Assembly: GCA_965228905.1 (NCBI GenBank)
Contig: CBDDII010000002.1
Location: forward strand, 124,001-188,000
Length of the DNA: 64,000 nucleotides
Reading direction: 5' to 3'
Origin: CALKXV01 sp965228905
GTDB taxonomy: Bacteria; Pseudomonadota; Alphaproteobacteria; Rhodobacterales; Rhodobacteraceae
This document shows positions 8,854-17,536 of this stretch, piece by piece. The number at the start of each line of letters is the position of its first letter. Position 1 is the first letter of the stretch. A model generated the notes under the pieces. The model was not told the DNA's origin and did not search any database. It worked only from the letters and a program-made list of their open reading frames with translations. Made by a program: the position numbers and the translations under genes.

Positions 8854-10353
8854 ATGACGCGCAAGCTGCCCCTGTTTAACCGTCGAAGTGTCGTGGCGGG
8901 TCTTTTGACCTCGGTCGGAACGGCCGCAATCGGCGCGGATCTGTCACCGGAGCATCGCCCGCAACCGCGTCCGGCAAAGCCACCCGCACCCGCCATCGCC
9001 AGCACCCCGGCACCCACCCAAAGCGAGCGTCTGGTCACTGCCGCCAAACTGGGCGGCGCGGTCGGATTCGCTGTGGCCGACGTGGAAACGGGCGAGGTTC
9101 TGGAGAGCCGGCTTGGTGCGATGAAGCTGCCGCCCGCTTCGACCCTGAAGGTGGTGACCGCGCTATACGGCATGGATCGTCTGGGCAGCAGCTATCGGTT
9201 CAGGACCCGTGTTCTGGCGACGGGGCCGCTGAATGGCGGCAAGATCGAAGGCGATCTGATCCTGGCAGGCGGGGGTGATCCGACGCTTGACAGCGACCGC
9301 CTGGCGGATCTGGCCAAGGCGCTGCGCGAGGCCGGTGTCGTCGAAGTTGCCGGCCGGTTCCTGATCTGGCCGGGGGCCTTGCCCGGTGGCAAGCGGATCG
9401 ACCACGAACAGCCCGACCACGTGGCGTACAATCCCAGCTATGGCGGGCTGAACCTCAATTTCAATCGCGTGCATTTCCAGTGGGAAAAGTCGCACGACGA
9501 TTACGACATCACGATGCACGCGCGCGCGCGCAACTTCAGCCCCGCTACGCGCATCAGCCAGATGGCGATCATCGAGCGCAAGGCCCCGGTGTTTGAATAC
9601 CGCGACTATGGCCGCCGCGATCAATGGTCGGTGGCGAAATGGGCCCTGGGCAAGGATGGTGCGCGCTGGCTACCGGTGCGCTATCCGGCGTTGTACTGCG
9701 GCGATGTGTTCCGCACCCTGGCACGGTCGAACGGGATCGTGTTGCAACCGGGCGAGTTGATCGACGCATTGCCGGTCGCGCGCGAGTTGGTCGCGGTGGA
9801 AAGCGACGGGCTGGTGCCGATGTTGCAGGGCATGTTGAAGTATTCGACCAACCTGACGGCCGAGGCGGTGGGCCTGGCGGCAAGCATGAAGATCGGCGGG
9901 GTCGATGACCTTTCGGCTTCCGGTGCCCGCATGGGCGGCTGGGCGATGGCGAATTTCGGGATCGCCGGTGCGACCTTCCGCGATCATTCGGGGCTGGGCT
10001 ATGCCTCGGCCATCACGCCGGGGGATATGGCGCGCATTCTGGCGGCAAATCCGCAGATTTCGCCCCTTTTGAAAAAGGTGAACCTGTCGACCGACAAGAG
10101 CGTTCCCGACTTGAAGAACGTTGAAGTGCGGGCAAAGACCGGCACGCTCAATTTCGTCAGTTCGCTGGCGGGTTTTGTCGATACGGCGGGGGGGCGCAAG
10201 CTGTCCTTTGCCATCCAGACGGCGGATACCGCCCGTCGCGATGCCATTCCGCCCGCCGAGCGGGAGCGCCCGCCGGGATCGCGAAGCTGGGCCAACCGGT
10301 CGCGGCGTCTGCAAAAGCAGTTGATCCGGGAATGGGCGTCGCGCATTGGCTAG
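8854..10353 (+). CDS. dacB: D-alanyl-D-alanine carboxypeptidase/endopeptidase (PBP4 family)
   Basis: This periplasmic S13-family penicillin-binding protein trims or cleaves peptidoglycan peptides. The catalytic motifs are S96-T-L-K99, S331-T-N333 and K428-T-G. The N-terminus has NRRSVVAGLL followed by a hydrophobic stretch, which resembles a twin-arginine or Sec signal. A proline-rich linker follows (RPQPRPAKPPAPAIAS). The ATG at 8854 is chosen because it begins the signal peptide; the open frame extends upstream into nadD. The 499-residue length fits the family. Confidence 0.92.
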   Translation: MTRKLPLFNRRSVVAGLLTSVGTAAIGADLSPEHRPQPRPAKPPAPAIASTPAPTQSERLVTAAKLGGAVGFAVADVETGEVLESRLGAMKLPPASTLKVVTALYGMDRLGSSYRFRTRVLATGPLNGGKIEGDLILAGGGDPTLDSDRLADLAKALREAGVVEVAGRFLIWPGALPGGKRIDHEQPDHVAYNPSYGGLNLNFNRVHFQWEKSHDDYDITMHARARNFSPATRISQMAIIERKAPVFEYRDYGRRDQWSVAKWALGKDGARWLPVRYPALYCGDVFRTLARSNGIVLQPGELIDALPVARELVAVESDGLVPMLQGMLKYSTNLTAEAVGLAASMKIGGVDDLSASGARMGGWAMANFGIAGATFRDHSGLGYASAITPGDMARILAANPQISPLLKKVNLSTDKSVPDLKNVEVRAKTGTLNFVSSLAGFVDTAGGRKLSFAIQTADTARRDAIPPAERERPPGSRSWANRSRRLQKQLIREWASRIG

Positions 10354-10405
10354 GGCGGAACTCTGCCGAGGTGGCGTGATGGACATAAAATTGACAGAGT
10401 TCGCC
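10354..10405 (+). repeat. Bulged inverted repeat between dacB and the copper chaperone gene
   Basis: GGCGGAACTCTG (10354-10365), immediately after the dacB stop, pairs with CAGAGTTCGCC (10395-10405). This gives an 11-bp helix with one bulged G and a 29-nt loop. No T-run follows. It may be a terminator for dacB, or an operator or leader structure for the copper genes starting at 10446. Confidence 0.35.
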
Positions 10406-10445
10406 TGTTACACCCGTGAAATATACTGAAATCGAGAGTCCCGAC

Positions 10446-10961
10446 ATGACAAAGACAAGGCTTGCCGAAATCTATGGGCTGGGTCGAACGGCTGTTCTGA
10501 CCGGCGCTCTGGTTGCCGCGATTGGTGTTTCGGCCGTTGCCGAGGGCATGAAACATTCCGCGCAGGCAGGTGACATCATGATCGAAGGTGCGTTTGCCCG
10601 CGCGACCCTGCCGAATCAGCCGGTGGCCGGGGCCTTCATGATGCTGAACAATGTCGGCGACGAAGCTGATCGTCTTGTGTCCGGGGAAACGCCGATTGCG
10701 GGGCGGGTCGAGATTCACGAGATGGCCATGGATGGCGACGTCATGAAGATGCGCGAGATCGAAGGCGGCTTGGAGATTCCCGCCGGCGAGATGGTCGAGT
10801 TGAAACCGGGCGGCTATCACGTCATGTTCTTTGACCTTTCGCAGGCTCTTGTAGAAGGCGAAATGTTCGAAGTGACGCTGGAGTTCGAGAAAGGCGGCAA
10901 GGTCACGCTGCCGGTCATGGTCGGGCCCCGCGATGCCAAGGGCATGACGCACAACCATTGA
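10446..10961 (+). CDS. Periplasmic copper chaperone PCu(A)C
   Basis: The 171-residue protein has a signal-anchor or signal peptide (about residues 15-33) and a PCuAC (DUF461) domain. The copper-binding pattern is visible as HEMAMDGDVMKMR, together with later methionine and histidine residues near the C-terminus. This family delivers Cu(I) to the CuA centre of cytochrome oxidase. A SCO1 gene follows after 26 nt, consistent with a joint CuA assembly role. The start with GAGAG upstream is preferred over one ten codons earlier. Confidence 0.88.
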   Translation: MTKTRLAEIYGLGRTAVLTGALVAAIGVSAVAEGMKHSAQAGDIMIEGAFARATLPNQPVAGAFMMLNNVGDEADRLVSGETPIAGRVEIHEMAMDGDVMKMREIEGGLEIPAGEMVELKPGGYHVMFFDLSQALVEGEMFEVTLEFEKGGKVTLPVMVGPRDAKGMTHNH

Positions 10962-10987
10962 ACTGAAAAAGGGCCGGGGAGGCTGGA

Positions 10988-11584
10988 ATGCCAAAGCTAT
11001 CGGGACCAATGAAAATTGCGCTGGCTGCGCTTTTGGCGCTGAACGTGGCGCTGATTGTCTGGGTGACGCTGGTGGCGCCTCGCATGGAGTCGGGCGTTCT
11101 CGATACCCTGGGCAAGGGCGACTATGCCCTTGAAATGACGGGGGGCGAGACTTTCACCGAGGCTTCCCTGCAAGGTGCGCCTTCGGCAGTGTTCTTTGGC
11201 TTTACCCATTGCCCGGATGTTTGCCCGACGACACTCGGCGATGTTCTTGGCTGGCAGGAGGAGATCGGCGCGGACAACCCGTTGCAGGTGTTCTTCGTGA
11301 CGGTTGATCCCGAGCGGGACACGCTGGAAGTCCTGACGGATTATGTGGGCTGGGTGCCCGGGGTCAGGGCCGTGACCGGATCGCCGGAAGACGTGCAAAA
11401 GGTGATCCAGGCCTTCAAGATCTACGCCCAGAAAGTGCCGACCGAGGATGGCTACACGATGGACCATTCCGCCTCGGTTCTCTTGTTCGACGATGACGGG
11501 CGGTTCGTCGAGACGATCAGCTATGGCACCGAGCACGATGTGGCGGTGGAGCGGGTCAAGCGGTTGATGGGTCTGACGTCTTAG
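10988..11584 (+). CDS. SCO1/SenC copper metallochaperone
   Basis: This is a membrane-anchored thioredoxin-like protein for cytochrome oxidase CuA assembly, 198 residues. An N-terminal transmembrane helix spans about residues 9-30. The copper ligands are C75 and C79 (THCPDVCPTT) and a downstream histidine in MDHSASV. GGGGAGG lies close upstream of the ATG. It is co-directional with and close to the PCuAC gene and overlaps the convergent gene at its stop by 4 nt. Confidence 0.93.
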   Translation: MPKLSGPMKIALAALLALNVALIVWVTLVAPRMESGVLDTLGKGDYALEMTGGETFTEASLQGAPSAVFFGFTHCPDVCPTTLGDVLGWQEEIGADNPLQVFFVTVDPERDTLEVLTDYVGWVPGVRAVTGSPEDVQKVIQAFKIYAQKVPTEDGYTMDHSASVLLFDDDGRFVETISYGTEHDVAVERVKRLMGLTS

Positions 11585-12291
11585 ACGGGTCGAAGACCAA
11601 GTGGCTTTGTCTTCAAGAGCGTAATCAGCGGACTGCCGGACAGCCCTGCATCGGTGTCCGACCAATTTTGCAGCGCGGCCTTTGCGGCGGCCACGTCTTC
11701 GGGGGTCGAACCGGTCGAGAAGGCGAGCGATTCAATCAAGGCGTGGGTCTGGGCAGTTGGCTGGTGCGCGACGCAACCCACCATCAGGGCGGCTGCCATG
11801 ATGCGGCGGCGGGCCAGGGGGTTGTCCGAAGGGTCGATCGCATAGGCGTCGATGTCGTCCGGGTCGGTCGCGAGATAGCGCCGGAAGGCAAGTTCCGCCA
11901 GTTGAGGTTCCAGCGTGCTGCCCGTCACGATCAGAAAGACATTCGCGATATCCTGTTCCGTGACCTTGCCCGTGGTGGCCGCGGTCATGACGATGGCAGA
12001 GAGAATTCCGGCGTGTTCGGCGGAATCCGGAGGGGTCATGCCAAGTGCCGCTTGGCGGTCTTCGGTGAACAGGATTCCCATGCCAATCCCCGCCATCGCG
12101 ATGCTGACGGCCAGGAACGGACCGGGCGTGACCTCGTACATTTCCATATCGCTCATGTCCGCACCGGGCGGTTCGGTCAGGCAAAGGTCGGCCAGCCATT
12201 GCGCCGTGCCAAGCCCCATGGCCGCATCGGCAGCAAGGGCAAAGCAGGTCGCGGAAAACCCAAGGGCGCTATACTTGGCAGCTTGTCTCAT
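11581..12291 (-). CDS. Hypothetical protein with TerB-like helical C-terminus
   Basis: The 236-residue protein begins with a signal-like hydrophobic segment (YSALGFSATCFALAADAAM) and has a second hydrophobic helix near residues 58-75. The C-terminal half (about 95-225) is all-helical with a TerB-like pattern of paired acidic helices. No catalytic motif is visible, and the TerB resemblance is weak and inferred. A second TerB-like gene lies 175 nt upstream on the same strand. Confidence 0.5.
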   Translation of the reverse strand: MRQAAKYSALGFSATCFALAADAAMGLGTAQWLADLCLTEPPGADMSDMEMYEVTPGPFLAVSIAMAGIGMGILFTEDRQAALGMTPPDSAEHAGILSAIVMTAATTGKVTEQDIANVFLIVTGSTLEPQLAELAFRRYLATDPDDIDAYAIDPSDNPLARRRIMAAALMVGCVAHQPTAQTHALIESLAFSTGSTPEDVAAAKAALQNWSDTDAGLSGSPLITLLKTKPLGLRPV

Positions 12292-12466
12292 TCGTCCCAG
12301 GTCGTGTCAGAGTGCAAGAAACGCTACGAACGGATTATGGCTGTGGTGTGGCAACCAGCGTATCCGGGCAGCAGGAAACGGTGCGTTAACGAATGGAAAA
12401 TCGGGAACGCGGGCGATTCCGTCAAGCGGGCTTGCAAGGGATGGGCGATGTTACGCCGATGATCGT

Positions 12467-12889
12467 CTAAAGAACGCGGTGACGGGCGCGGGCACCTGCT
12501 TCGATCGCGGCGGCAAGCAGACGGTCGATGTTCAATTCGTAGCGCATGTCGGCCAGAAGCTGGAGTTCCATTTCATGCGCGGCACCATCGGCGGCTGTCA
12601 CGTCGCAAGCCATGGCGTAGGCGGTATCGAACAGGCGTTCGGGCAGGGTGGTGCGCACGGCGTCCCAAAGGATGTCCAACCCGTCTTCTTCCGCCAGAAC
12701 GTCGAAAACGGTGTTCGACACCTCTTTCATGCGCTCGGGGTTATAGTCCTTGAAGACGGGCAGGTGGTTAACCATGCGTTCGATGGACACCAGTTGCGAG
12801 GTGTGGATCGTGCCATCCGAAGCGGTGACGGCCATCATGATGGCGACCAGCGTGTCTTCTGGCGTGAACTCTGCGGGTTTCAGGGCCAC
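12467..12889 (-). CDS. TerB-family tellurite resistance-like protein
   Basis: This is a 140-residue cytoplasmic all-helical protein. The family pattern is visible as AIMMAVTASDGTIHTSQLVSIE and later ACDVTAADGAAHEMELQLL, two acidic calcium-like helical hairpins typical of the TerB/DjlA N-terminal fold. The start is GTG 12889-12887, with AGGAGA six bases upstream. It is divergent from lysK, 92 nt away. Despite the family name, a role in tellurite resistance cannot be inferred. Confidence 0.75.
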   Translation of the reverse strand: MALKPAEFTPEDTLVAIMMAVTASDGTIHTSQLVSIERMVNHLPVFKDYNPERMKEVSNTVFDVLAEEDGLDILWDAVRTTLPERLFDTAYAMACDVTAADGAAHEMELQLLADMRYELNIDRLLAAAIEAGARARHRVL

Positions 12890-12981
12890 GGGCGCTCTCC
12901 TTTCTTCATCTTGTCCGGTATTTATTGACGCGCCGCCCCTGTCGCAATAGGACAGCGCCCTGTTTGACAAGGATGAAACCG

Positions 12982-14559
12982 ATGACTGCGATGCGCGACG
13001 CTGCGATGAATTCGAAGGCCTGGCCCTTTGAAGAGGCGCGGCGTTTGCTGAAACGGTACGAAAACGCGCCGCCCGAGAAGGGTTACGTCTTGTTCGAGAC
13101 GGGCTATGGCCCCTCGGGCTTGCCGCATATCGGTACATTTGGCGAGGTGTTGCGCACCACGATGATCCGCCGCGCCTTCGAGGTGATTTCCGACATTCCG
13201 ACCAAGCTGATCTGTTTTTCCGACGATCTGGACGGGATGCGGAAGGTGCCGGGTAACGTGCCTCAACAGGAAAAGCTGGCCGAGTATTTGCAGATGCCGC
13301 TGACGTCTGTGCCCGATCCCTTTGGCACGCACGAAAGCTTCGGCGACCACAACAACGAGATGTTGAAGCGGTTCCTGGATACTTTCGGGTTCGAGTACGA
13401 GTTCTATTCGGCGCGGACGTTCTACAAGTCCGGTCAGTTTGACGAGATCCTGCGCCGGTGTGCGGAAAAGTACGACGATCTGATGGCGATCATGCTGAAA
13501 TCGCTGCGCGAGGAACGGCGCGAGACCTATTCGATTTTCCTGCCGATGCACCCCGAGACGGGCCGGGTTCTTTATGTGCCGATGAAGCATGTGGATGCCG
13601 CCGAGGGCACGGTGACCTTTGACGATGAAGAAGGGCGTGAATGGACGCTGCCTGTCACGGGCGGCAACGTCAAGCTGCAATGGAAGCCGGATTTCGGCGC
13701 CAGATGGGCCGCCCTTGGGGTCGACTTCGAGATGTACGGCAAAGAACATGCCACCAACGAGAAAATCTATGACGCGATCTGCCGGACCCTTGGTCAGCGG
13801 CCGCCGAACCATTTCAGCTATGAATTGTTCCTTGATGACAAGGGCCAGAAGATCTCGAAATCCAGCGGGAACGGGATCAGCATCGACGAATGGCTGACCT
13901 ATGCCTCGACCGAGTCGCTTTCGTATTTCATGTACCAGAAACCGAAGACGGCGAAGCGGCTGTTCTTTGACGTGATCCCGCGTGCGGTGGATGAGTATCA
14001 CCAGCAGCTCAGGGCTTATCCCGATCAGGACGAGGCGCAGAAGGCCGCCAACCCCGTGTTCCACATCCATTCGGGCGATGTGCCGGAAAGCACGATGGTG
14101 GTTCCTTTCGCGATGCTGTTGAACCTGGCCAGCGTTTCGGGGGCCGAGGACAAGGAGGCGCTTTGGGGTTTCATCCGCCGATATGCGCCCGAGGCATCGC
14201 CCGAAACGCACGCGCAACTGGATGCGGCGGCGGGCCATGCGGTGCGGTATTTCAAGGATTTCGTGGCACCGACGCGCGAATTCCGCGCTCCGGATGACAA
14301 GGAACGTGCGGCCCTTGAAGACCTGAAAGCCCGGCTTCAGGCGTGGGATGGTGGCGCGGACGGCGAAGAGCTTCAGTCGATGGTCTTTGCCGTTGGAAAG
14401 GACCATGGGTTCGAGAATCTGCGCGACTGGTTCAAGGCGCTTTACGAGGTTCTTCTGGGTGCATCGCAAGGGCCGCGTTTCGGCAGTTTCATCGCGCTTT
14501 ACGGCGTCAAGGAAAGCATCGCGCTGATCGAAAAGGGCCTGTCGGGCGAGCTGGCCTGA
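12982..14559 (+). CDS. lysK: Lysyl-tRNA synthetase, class I
   Basis: This enzyme charges tRNA-Lys. The class I signatures are HIGT at 49-52 and KISKS at 290-294, within a 525-residue protein. Most bacteria use the unrelated class II enzyme; the class I form is normal in alphaproteobacteria and archaea. The start at 12982 is chosen for AAGGA 7-8 nt upstream; other in-frame ATGs lie at 12973, 12991 and 13006. Confidence 0.95.
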   Translation: MTAMRDAAMNSKAWPFEEARRLLKRYENAPPEKGYVLFETGYGPSGLPHIGTFGEVLRTTMIRRAFEVISDIPTKLICFSDDLDGMRKVPGNVPQQEKLAEYLQMPLTSVPDPFGTHESFGDHNNEMLKRFLDTFGFEYEFYSARTFYKSGQFDEILRRCAEKYDDLMAIMLKSLREERRETYSIFLPMHPETGRVLYVPMKHVDAAEGTVTFDDEEGREWTLPVTGGNVKLQWKPDFGARWAALGVDFEMYGKEHATNEKIYDAICRTLGQRPPNHFSYELFLDDKGQKISKSSGNGISIDEWLTYASTESLSYFMYQKPKTAKRLFFDVIPRAVDEYHQQLRAYPDQDEAQKAANPVFHIHSGDVPESTMVVPFAMLLNLASVSGAEDKEALWGFIRRYAPEASPETHAQLDAAAGHAVRYFKDFVAPTREFRAPDDKERAALEDLKARLQAWDGGADGEELQSMVFAVGKDHGFENLRDWFKALYEVLLGASQGPRFGSFIALYGVKESIALIEKGLSGELA

Positions 14560-14631
14560 TCGGGAAATTCGCGGAATTTTGAAACTGATCGCGGATTGGC
14601 TGCGTATATCCTGTATCAAGGAGGTGCAGCC

Positions 14632-15054
14632 ATGCGCAAAGCTATCCGAAATTTCCTGTTCCTGATCGCTCTGATCTGGCCTGGTGTTGTCGTGGCACAA
14701 GAGGTTGTTGCCCCCGTGCCTGGCATCGAAGCGACAATCGGGGCACAGATCGAGGCCTTCAAGGCTGATGATTTTGACAAGGCGTTCACCTTTGCCTCGC
14801 CCAACATCAAAGGCATTTTCGGCAGCGTGGAGCGGTTTGGCCAGATGATCCGCAACGGCTATCCGATGGTCTGGCGGCCGGGCGAGGTTCAGTATCTGGA
14901 GTTGCGCGAATTCGGCGGGGCCCTGTGGCAGCGGGTGATGATCCGCGATGGTCTGGGCGGGGTTCATATGCTGGACTACCAGATGATCCGGACCGAAGAT
15001 GGCTGGCGGATCAACGGTGTCCAGCTTTTGCCTGCCCCCGACGTGGGTGCGTGA
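14632..15054 (+). CDS. DUF4864-type exported protein
   Basis: The 140-residue protein has a Sec signal peptide ending near VVVAQE (about residue 22). A domain resembling DUF4864 follows (IGAQIEAFKADDFDKAFTFASPNIKGIFG, YPMVWRPG, DYQMIRTEDGWRINGV), related to NTF2-like folds. Its function is unknown. AAGGAGG lies directly upstream of the ATG at 14632. Confidence 0.75.
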   Translation: MRKAIRNFLFLIALIWPGVVVAQEVVAPVPGIEATIGAQIEAFKADDFDKAFTFASPNIKGIFGSVERFGQMIRNGYPMVWRPGEVQYLELREFGGALWQRVMIRDGLGGVHMLDYQMIRTEDGWRINGVQLLPAPDVGA

Positions 15055-15059
15055 TTGGT

Positions 15060-15073
15060 CTGATTTAGATCAA
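15060..15073 (+). promoter_or_regulatory. Candidate FnrL/FNR box
   Basis: CTGATTTAGATCAA differs by one base from the FNR/FnrL consensus TTGAT-N4-ATCAA. It sits 48 nt before the start codon of a UspA-family gene, a spacing compatible with activation near -40. This suggests induction at low oxygen. Confidence 0.55.
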
Positions 15074-15121
15074 AGTTGAGGTAGTCGTCGGTTGCTAGGT
15101 TTCTCTCGAAGGAGAGAGACG

Positions 15122-15529
15122 ATGTACAAGAATATTCTGGTCCCGATCGACGTCAGTCACCAAGAACGCCATGAACTTGCTGTCAAGGCGGCCCGTGTTC
15201 TGGCCGATGAGGGCGCGAAGATCACAGCACTATCGGTGGTCGAACCTATTCCGGCCTATGTCGGCATCAGTGGCATGATGCCTGAAATCGACAGCCAGGT
15301 GAAGGAAACCGTTCGAGAGTCTCTGGAAGGCTTTGCAGCGGGCCATGGTGTGGAAACCATTGTGCTTCACGGCTCACCTGGAACCGAGATCGTCGAATAT
15401 GCCAAGGAAACCGGGGTGGATTGCATCGTGATCGCTTCGCACAAGCCCGGCTTTGGCGATTTCCTTCTGGGTTCGACTGCTGCGCGCGTCGTGCGCCATG
15501 CGGATTGCTGCGTGCATGTCCTGCGTTAG
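15122..15529 (+). CDS. Universal stress protein (UspA family)
   Basis: The 135-residue single Usp domain begins MYKNILVPIDVS. It ends with an ATP-binding-type signature (VIASHKPGFGDFLLGSTAARVVRHADCCVHVLR, G-2x-G-9x-G-S-like). GAAGGAGAG precedes the ATG. A near-consensus FNR box at 15060-15073 suggests anaerobic control, as is known for Usp genes in several proteobacteria. Confidence 0.92.
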   Translation: MYKNILVPIDVSHQERHELAVKAARVLADEGAKITALSVVEPIPAYVGISGMMPEIDSQVKETVRESLEGFAAGHGVETIVLHGSPGTEIVEYAKETGVDCIVIASHKPGFGDFLLGSTAARVVRHADCCVHVLR

Positions 15530-15618
15530 GTGATCTGAACGCAGGCCGCGAAGTTTCCCCTTCCTCTTCTGCGTCCGGCGGGTCATCCTGATTGACGTTG
15601 GTTCAATCGGGGGATGCG

Positions 15619-16299
15619 ATGTTGGGTGATGGCCTGATCTGGATACTGATCCTGCCCGGCGTTCTATTGGGCGGTTTGGCGCAATCCTGGGTCAAGAAGA
15701 ACGTGATGACCTATTCGCGCGTGCCGATCCGCCAGCGGCTGACCGGGGCCGAGGTTGCGCGGTACATCCTGAACTCGAAGGGCCTTCACCATGTCGGGAT
15801 CGAACCGGCCAAGGGCGTGCTTAGCGATCACTATGATCCGCGCGGCAAGGTTTTACGGTTGAGCGAACCGGTCTATGGAGCGCGTTCCATTGCAGCGGCG
15901 GGGATTGCCGCGCACGAGGCCGGACACGCCATTCAGGATGCAGAGGATTACCTGCCGCTGGAAGCCAGGAGCGCCATCGTGCCGCTGGTCAAGGCCGGGA
16001 GCACAATTGCGCCCCTGGTGTTCTTTGGCGGATTGATGATCCAGTCGTCGGCCATCATGTGGATCGGTGCGCTGATGTTCGGAGCATCGACCCTGTTTTC
16101 ACTGATCACATTGCCGGTCGAATTCGACGCAAGCCGCCGGGCGCTGGTGCATCTGGAAGGCCTGGGCATCCTCAGCGGCGAAGGCGAGATGGAGGGCGCG
16201 CGCAAGGTTCTGCGTGCTGCCGCCTGGACCTATGTCGCGGCGGCGGTCGCCGCCATCGGTAGCTGGGCGATGTATCTTTTGCTGAGCCGTCGGCGCTAG
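15619..16299 (+). CDS. YugP-family zinc metallopeptidase (membrane)
   Basis: This membrane protease-like protein has about 226 residues. An N-terminal transmembrane helix (LIWILILPGVLLGGLA) precedes the zinc motif HEAGH at about residues 99-103. Two central hydrophobic helices (about 120-165) and one C-terminal helix follow. A third ligand is plausible in LPVEFDASRRA. The substrate is unknown. The start at 15619 has GGGG upstream; an ATG at 15592 is the alternative. Confidence 0.82.
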   Translation: MLGDGLIWILILPGVLLGGLAQSWVKKNVMTYSRVPIRQRLTGAEVARYILNSKGLHHVGIEPAKGVLSDHYDPRGKVLRLSEPVYGARSIAAAGIAAHEAGHAIQDAEDYLPLEARSAIVPLVKAGSTIAPLVFFGGLMIQSSAIMWIGALMFGASTLFSLITLPVEFDASRRALVHLEGLGILSGEGEMEGARKVLRAAAWTYVAAAVAAIGSWAMYLLLSRRR

Positions 16300-16547
16300 A
16301 GATTTGCAAACCCGTAGAGGACGATCAAAAGCGGCAGTATGGCCAGCGCCAATGCCACGCCAAGCGCCTTTCGCGTGATCGCAAGGATCAGTGCGGGGGC
16401 AAGGAACACCGCCATGATGATCCCTCCAAGCGTGACGAACCCCTGGCTCTTCGCATTGCCGGCGGCATCGGAGCCGCCCGTGTTGACGGCAAAAAGCACA
16501 AAGATACAAACCTGGATCGCGGCAAGGATGAAGACGGTGTTTCGCAT
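16296..16547 (-). CDS. Small three-helix membrane protein
   Basis: The 83-residue product is almost entirely hydrophobic, with three predicted transmembrane helices (about 5-22, 38-58 and 62-80). The family is not recognised. It overlaps the convergent metallopeptidase stop by 4 nt and lies just downstream of the HugZ-like gene on the same strand. Confidence 0.6.
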   Translation of the reverse strand: MRNTVFILAAIQVCIFVLFAVNTGGSDAAGNAKSQGFVTLGGIIMAVFLAPALILAITRKALGVALALAILPLLIVLYGFANL

Positions 16548-16555
16548 GGATTCGC

Positions 16556-17020
16556 CTATCCCTTCAGATCGTTCGGCGACAGCCGGTATGCCTTGCCGAA
16601 GCCGCCGTTGAGAAAGGCGCTTTCAGGGGCGAGCTTCACGAGGTGGAAATCGCCGAATCCGATGTAGAGTTTCGCTTTTGGCTGGTATTCCAGATAGTTG
16701 GCGATGGCCGCCTCGGTCTTATCAAGGAATTCTGGCGTCACCTGAAGTGTCAGGCGCGGATGGGTCAGGGGATCGCCCTTGGGGCCAGGCTCGCCAATCA
16801 GGAGAGAGGCCTGGGGGTTTTGGCGGAGCGAGCCCGTGTGGGTCGCCAGATCCGATACCAGCGTGACAAGCGATCCGTCCTCGGGGGCGAGGGCGATGCG
16901 GGTGACGAAGGGGGCGTTTTCCTGGAGTGTGGCGAGGGCTCCGAAGCGGGCGTTGCCGATGAGGGTGCGGGCAAGGGCGCGGGCCTCGTCATCGGTGGGG
17001 CGGATCGGATCCTTGGCCAT
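16556..17020 (-). CDS. HugZ-like / pyridoxamine 5'-phosphate oxidase-fold protein
   Basis: The 154-residue split-barrel protein shows the family pattern ARALARTLIGNARFGALAT, then VTRIALAPEDGSLVTLVSDLATHT. It has the HugZ-like downstream element RLTLQVTPEF and a C-terminal GFGDFHLVKL. Such proteins bind FMN or heme; HugZ cleaves heme. The exact role is inferred only. It is 4 nt from the RidA gene upstream, so the two form an operon. Confidence 0.78.
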   Translation of the reverse strand: MAKDPIRPTDDEARALARTLIGNARFGALATLQENAPFVTRIALAPEDGSLVTLVSDLATHTGSLRQNPQASLLIGEPGPKGDPLTHPRLTLQVTPEFLDKTEAAIANYLEYQPKAKLYIGFGDFHLVKLAPESAFLNGGFGKAYRLSPNDLKG

Positions 17021-17023
17021 GGA

Positions 17024-17413
17024 TCAGGGGCGGCGGGCGATGCAGTCGATCTCGACAAGTGCGCCGACGGCAAGGGCAGTGACGCCGATCGTGGTGCGGG
17101 CGGGGCGGCGATCTTCGGGAAAGTAGGTCTGGTAGGTTTCGTTGAAAAGGGCGTAGTCGCGCTCGAATTCAGTCAGGAAGCAGCGGCATTGCAGGACGTG
17201 CGAGAGGTCGAGATCCAATTCACCGAGGATCAGGGCAAGGTTGTCCATCACGCGGCGCGTCTGCGCCTCGATCCCTTCGGGCAAGGGGGCATCCGGGGCA
17301 TTGGGATCGGTGGGCATCTGGCCGGTGAGGATGACCCAGCCGTCGTCTTCGACCGCGTGGGAAAAAGGGGCGACGGGGCGGGGGCCCTTGGCGAAAAGGT
17401 GGAAATCGGGCAT
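17024..17413 (-). CDS. RidA family protein
   Basis: This is a 129-residue YjgF/RidA-fold protein of the type that deaminates reactive enamine/imine intermediates. Visible signatures are VILTGQMPTDP, DLSHVLQCRCFLTEF and ARTTIGVTALAVGALVEIDCIA, which includes the arginine used in iminohydrolysis. ATG 17413 has GGAGG five bases upstream. Confidence 0.88.
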   Translation of the reverse strand: MPDFHLFAKGPRPVAPFSHAVEDDGWVILTGQMPTDPNAPDAPLPEGIEAQTRRVMDNLALILGELDLDLSHVLQCRCFLTEFERDYALFNETYQTYFPEDRRPARTTIGVTALAVGALVEIDCIARRP

Positions 17414-17536
17414 GGTGTCCTCCGGGATTTTCTTCAATGGTGACGGGGTGTTGCGGCGGCGTCAAGGGTGGGTGCAATTGAGATGCTTTGGTGAAGTTCA
17501 TGTCGTGTTATGGTTGGGCCGACAGGAGGATCGCCC

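Noticed and set aside
12922..14967. A 681-codon open frame on the minus strand
   Set aside because: It is antisense to lysK and the DUF4864 gene and shows no recognisable domain; it is a GC-bias artefact.
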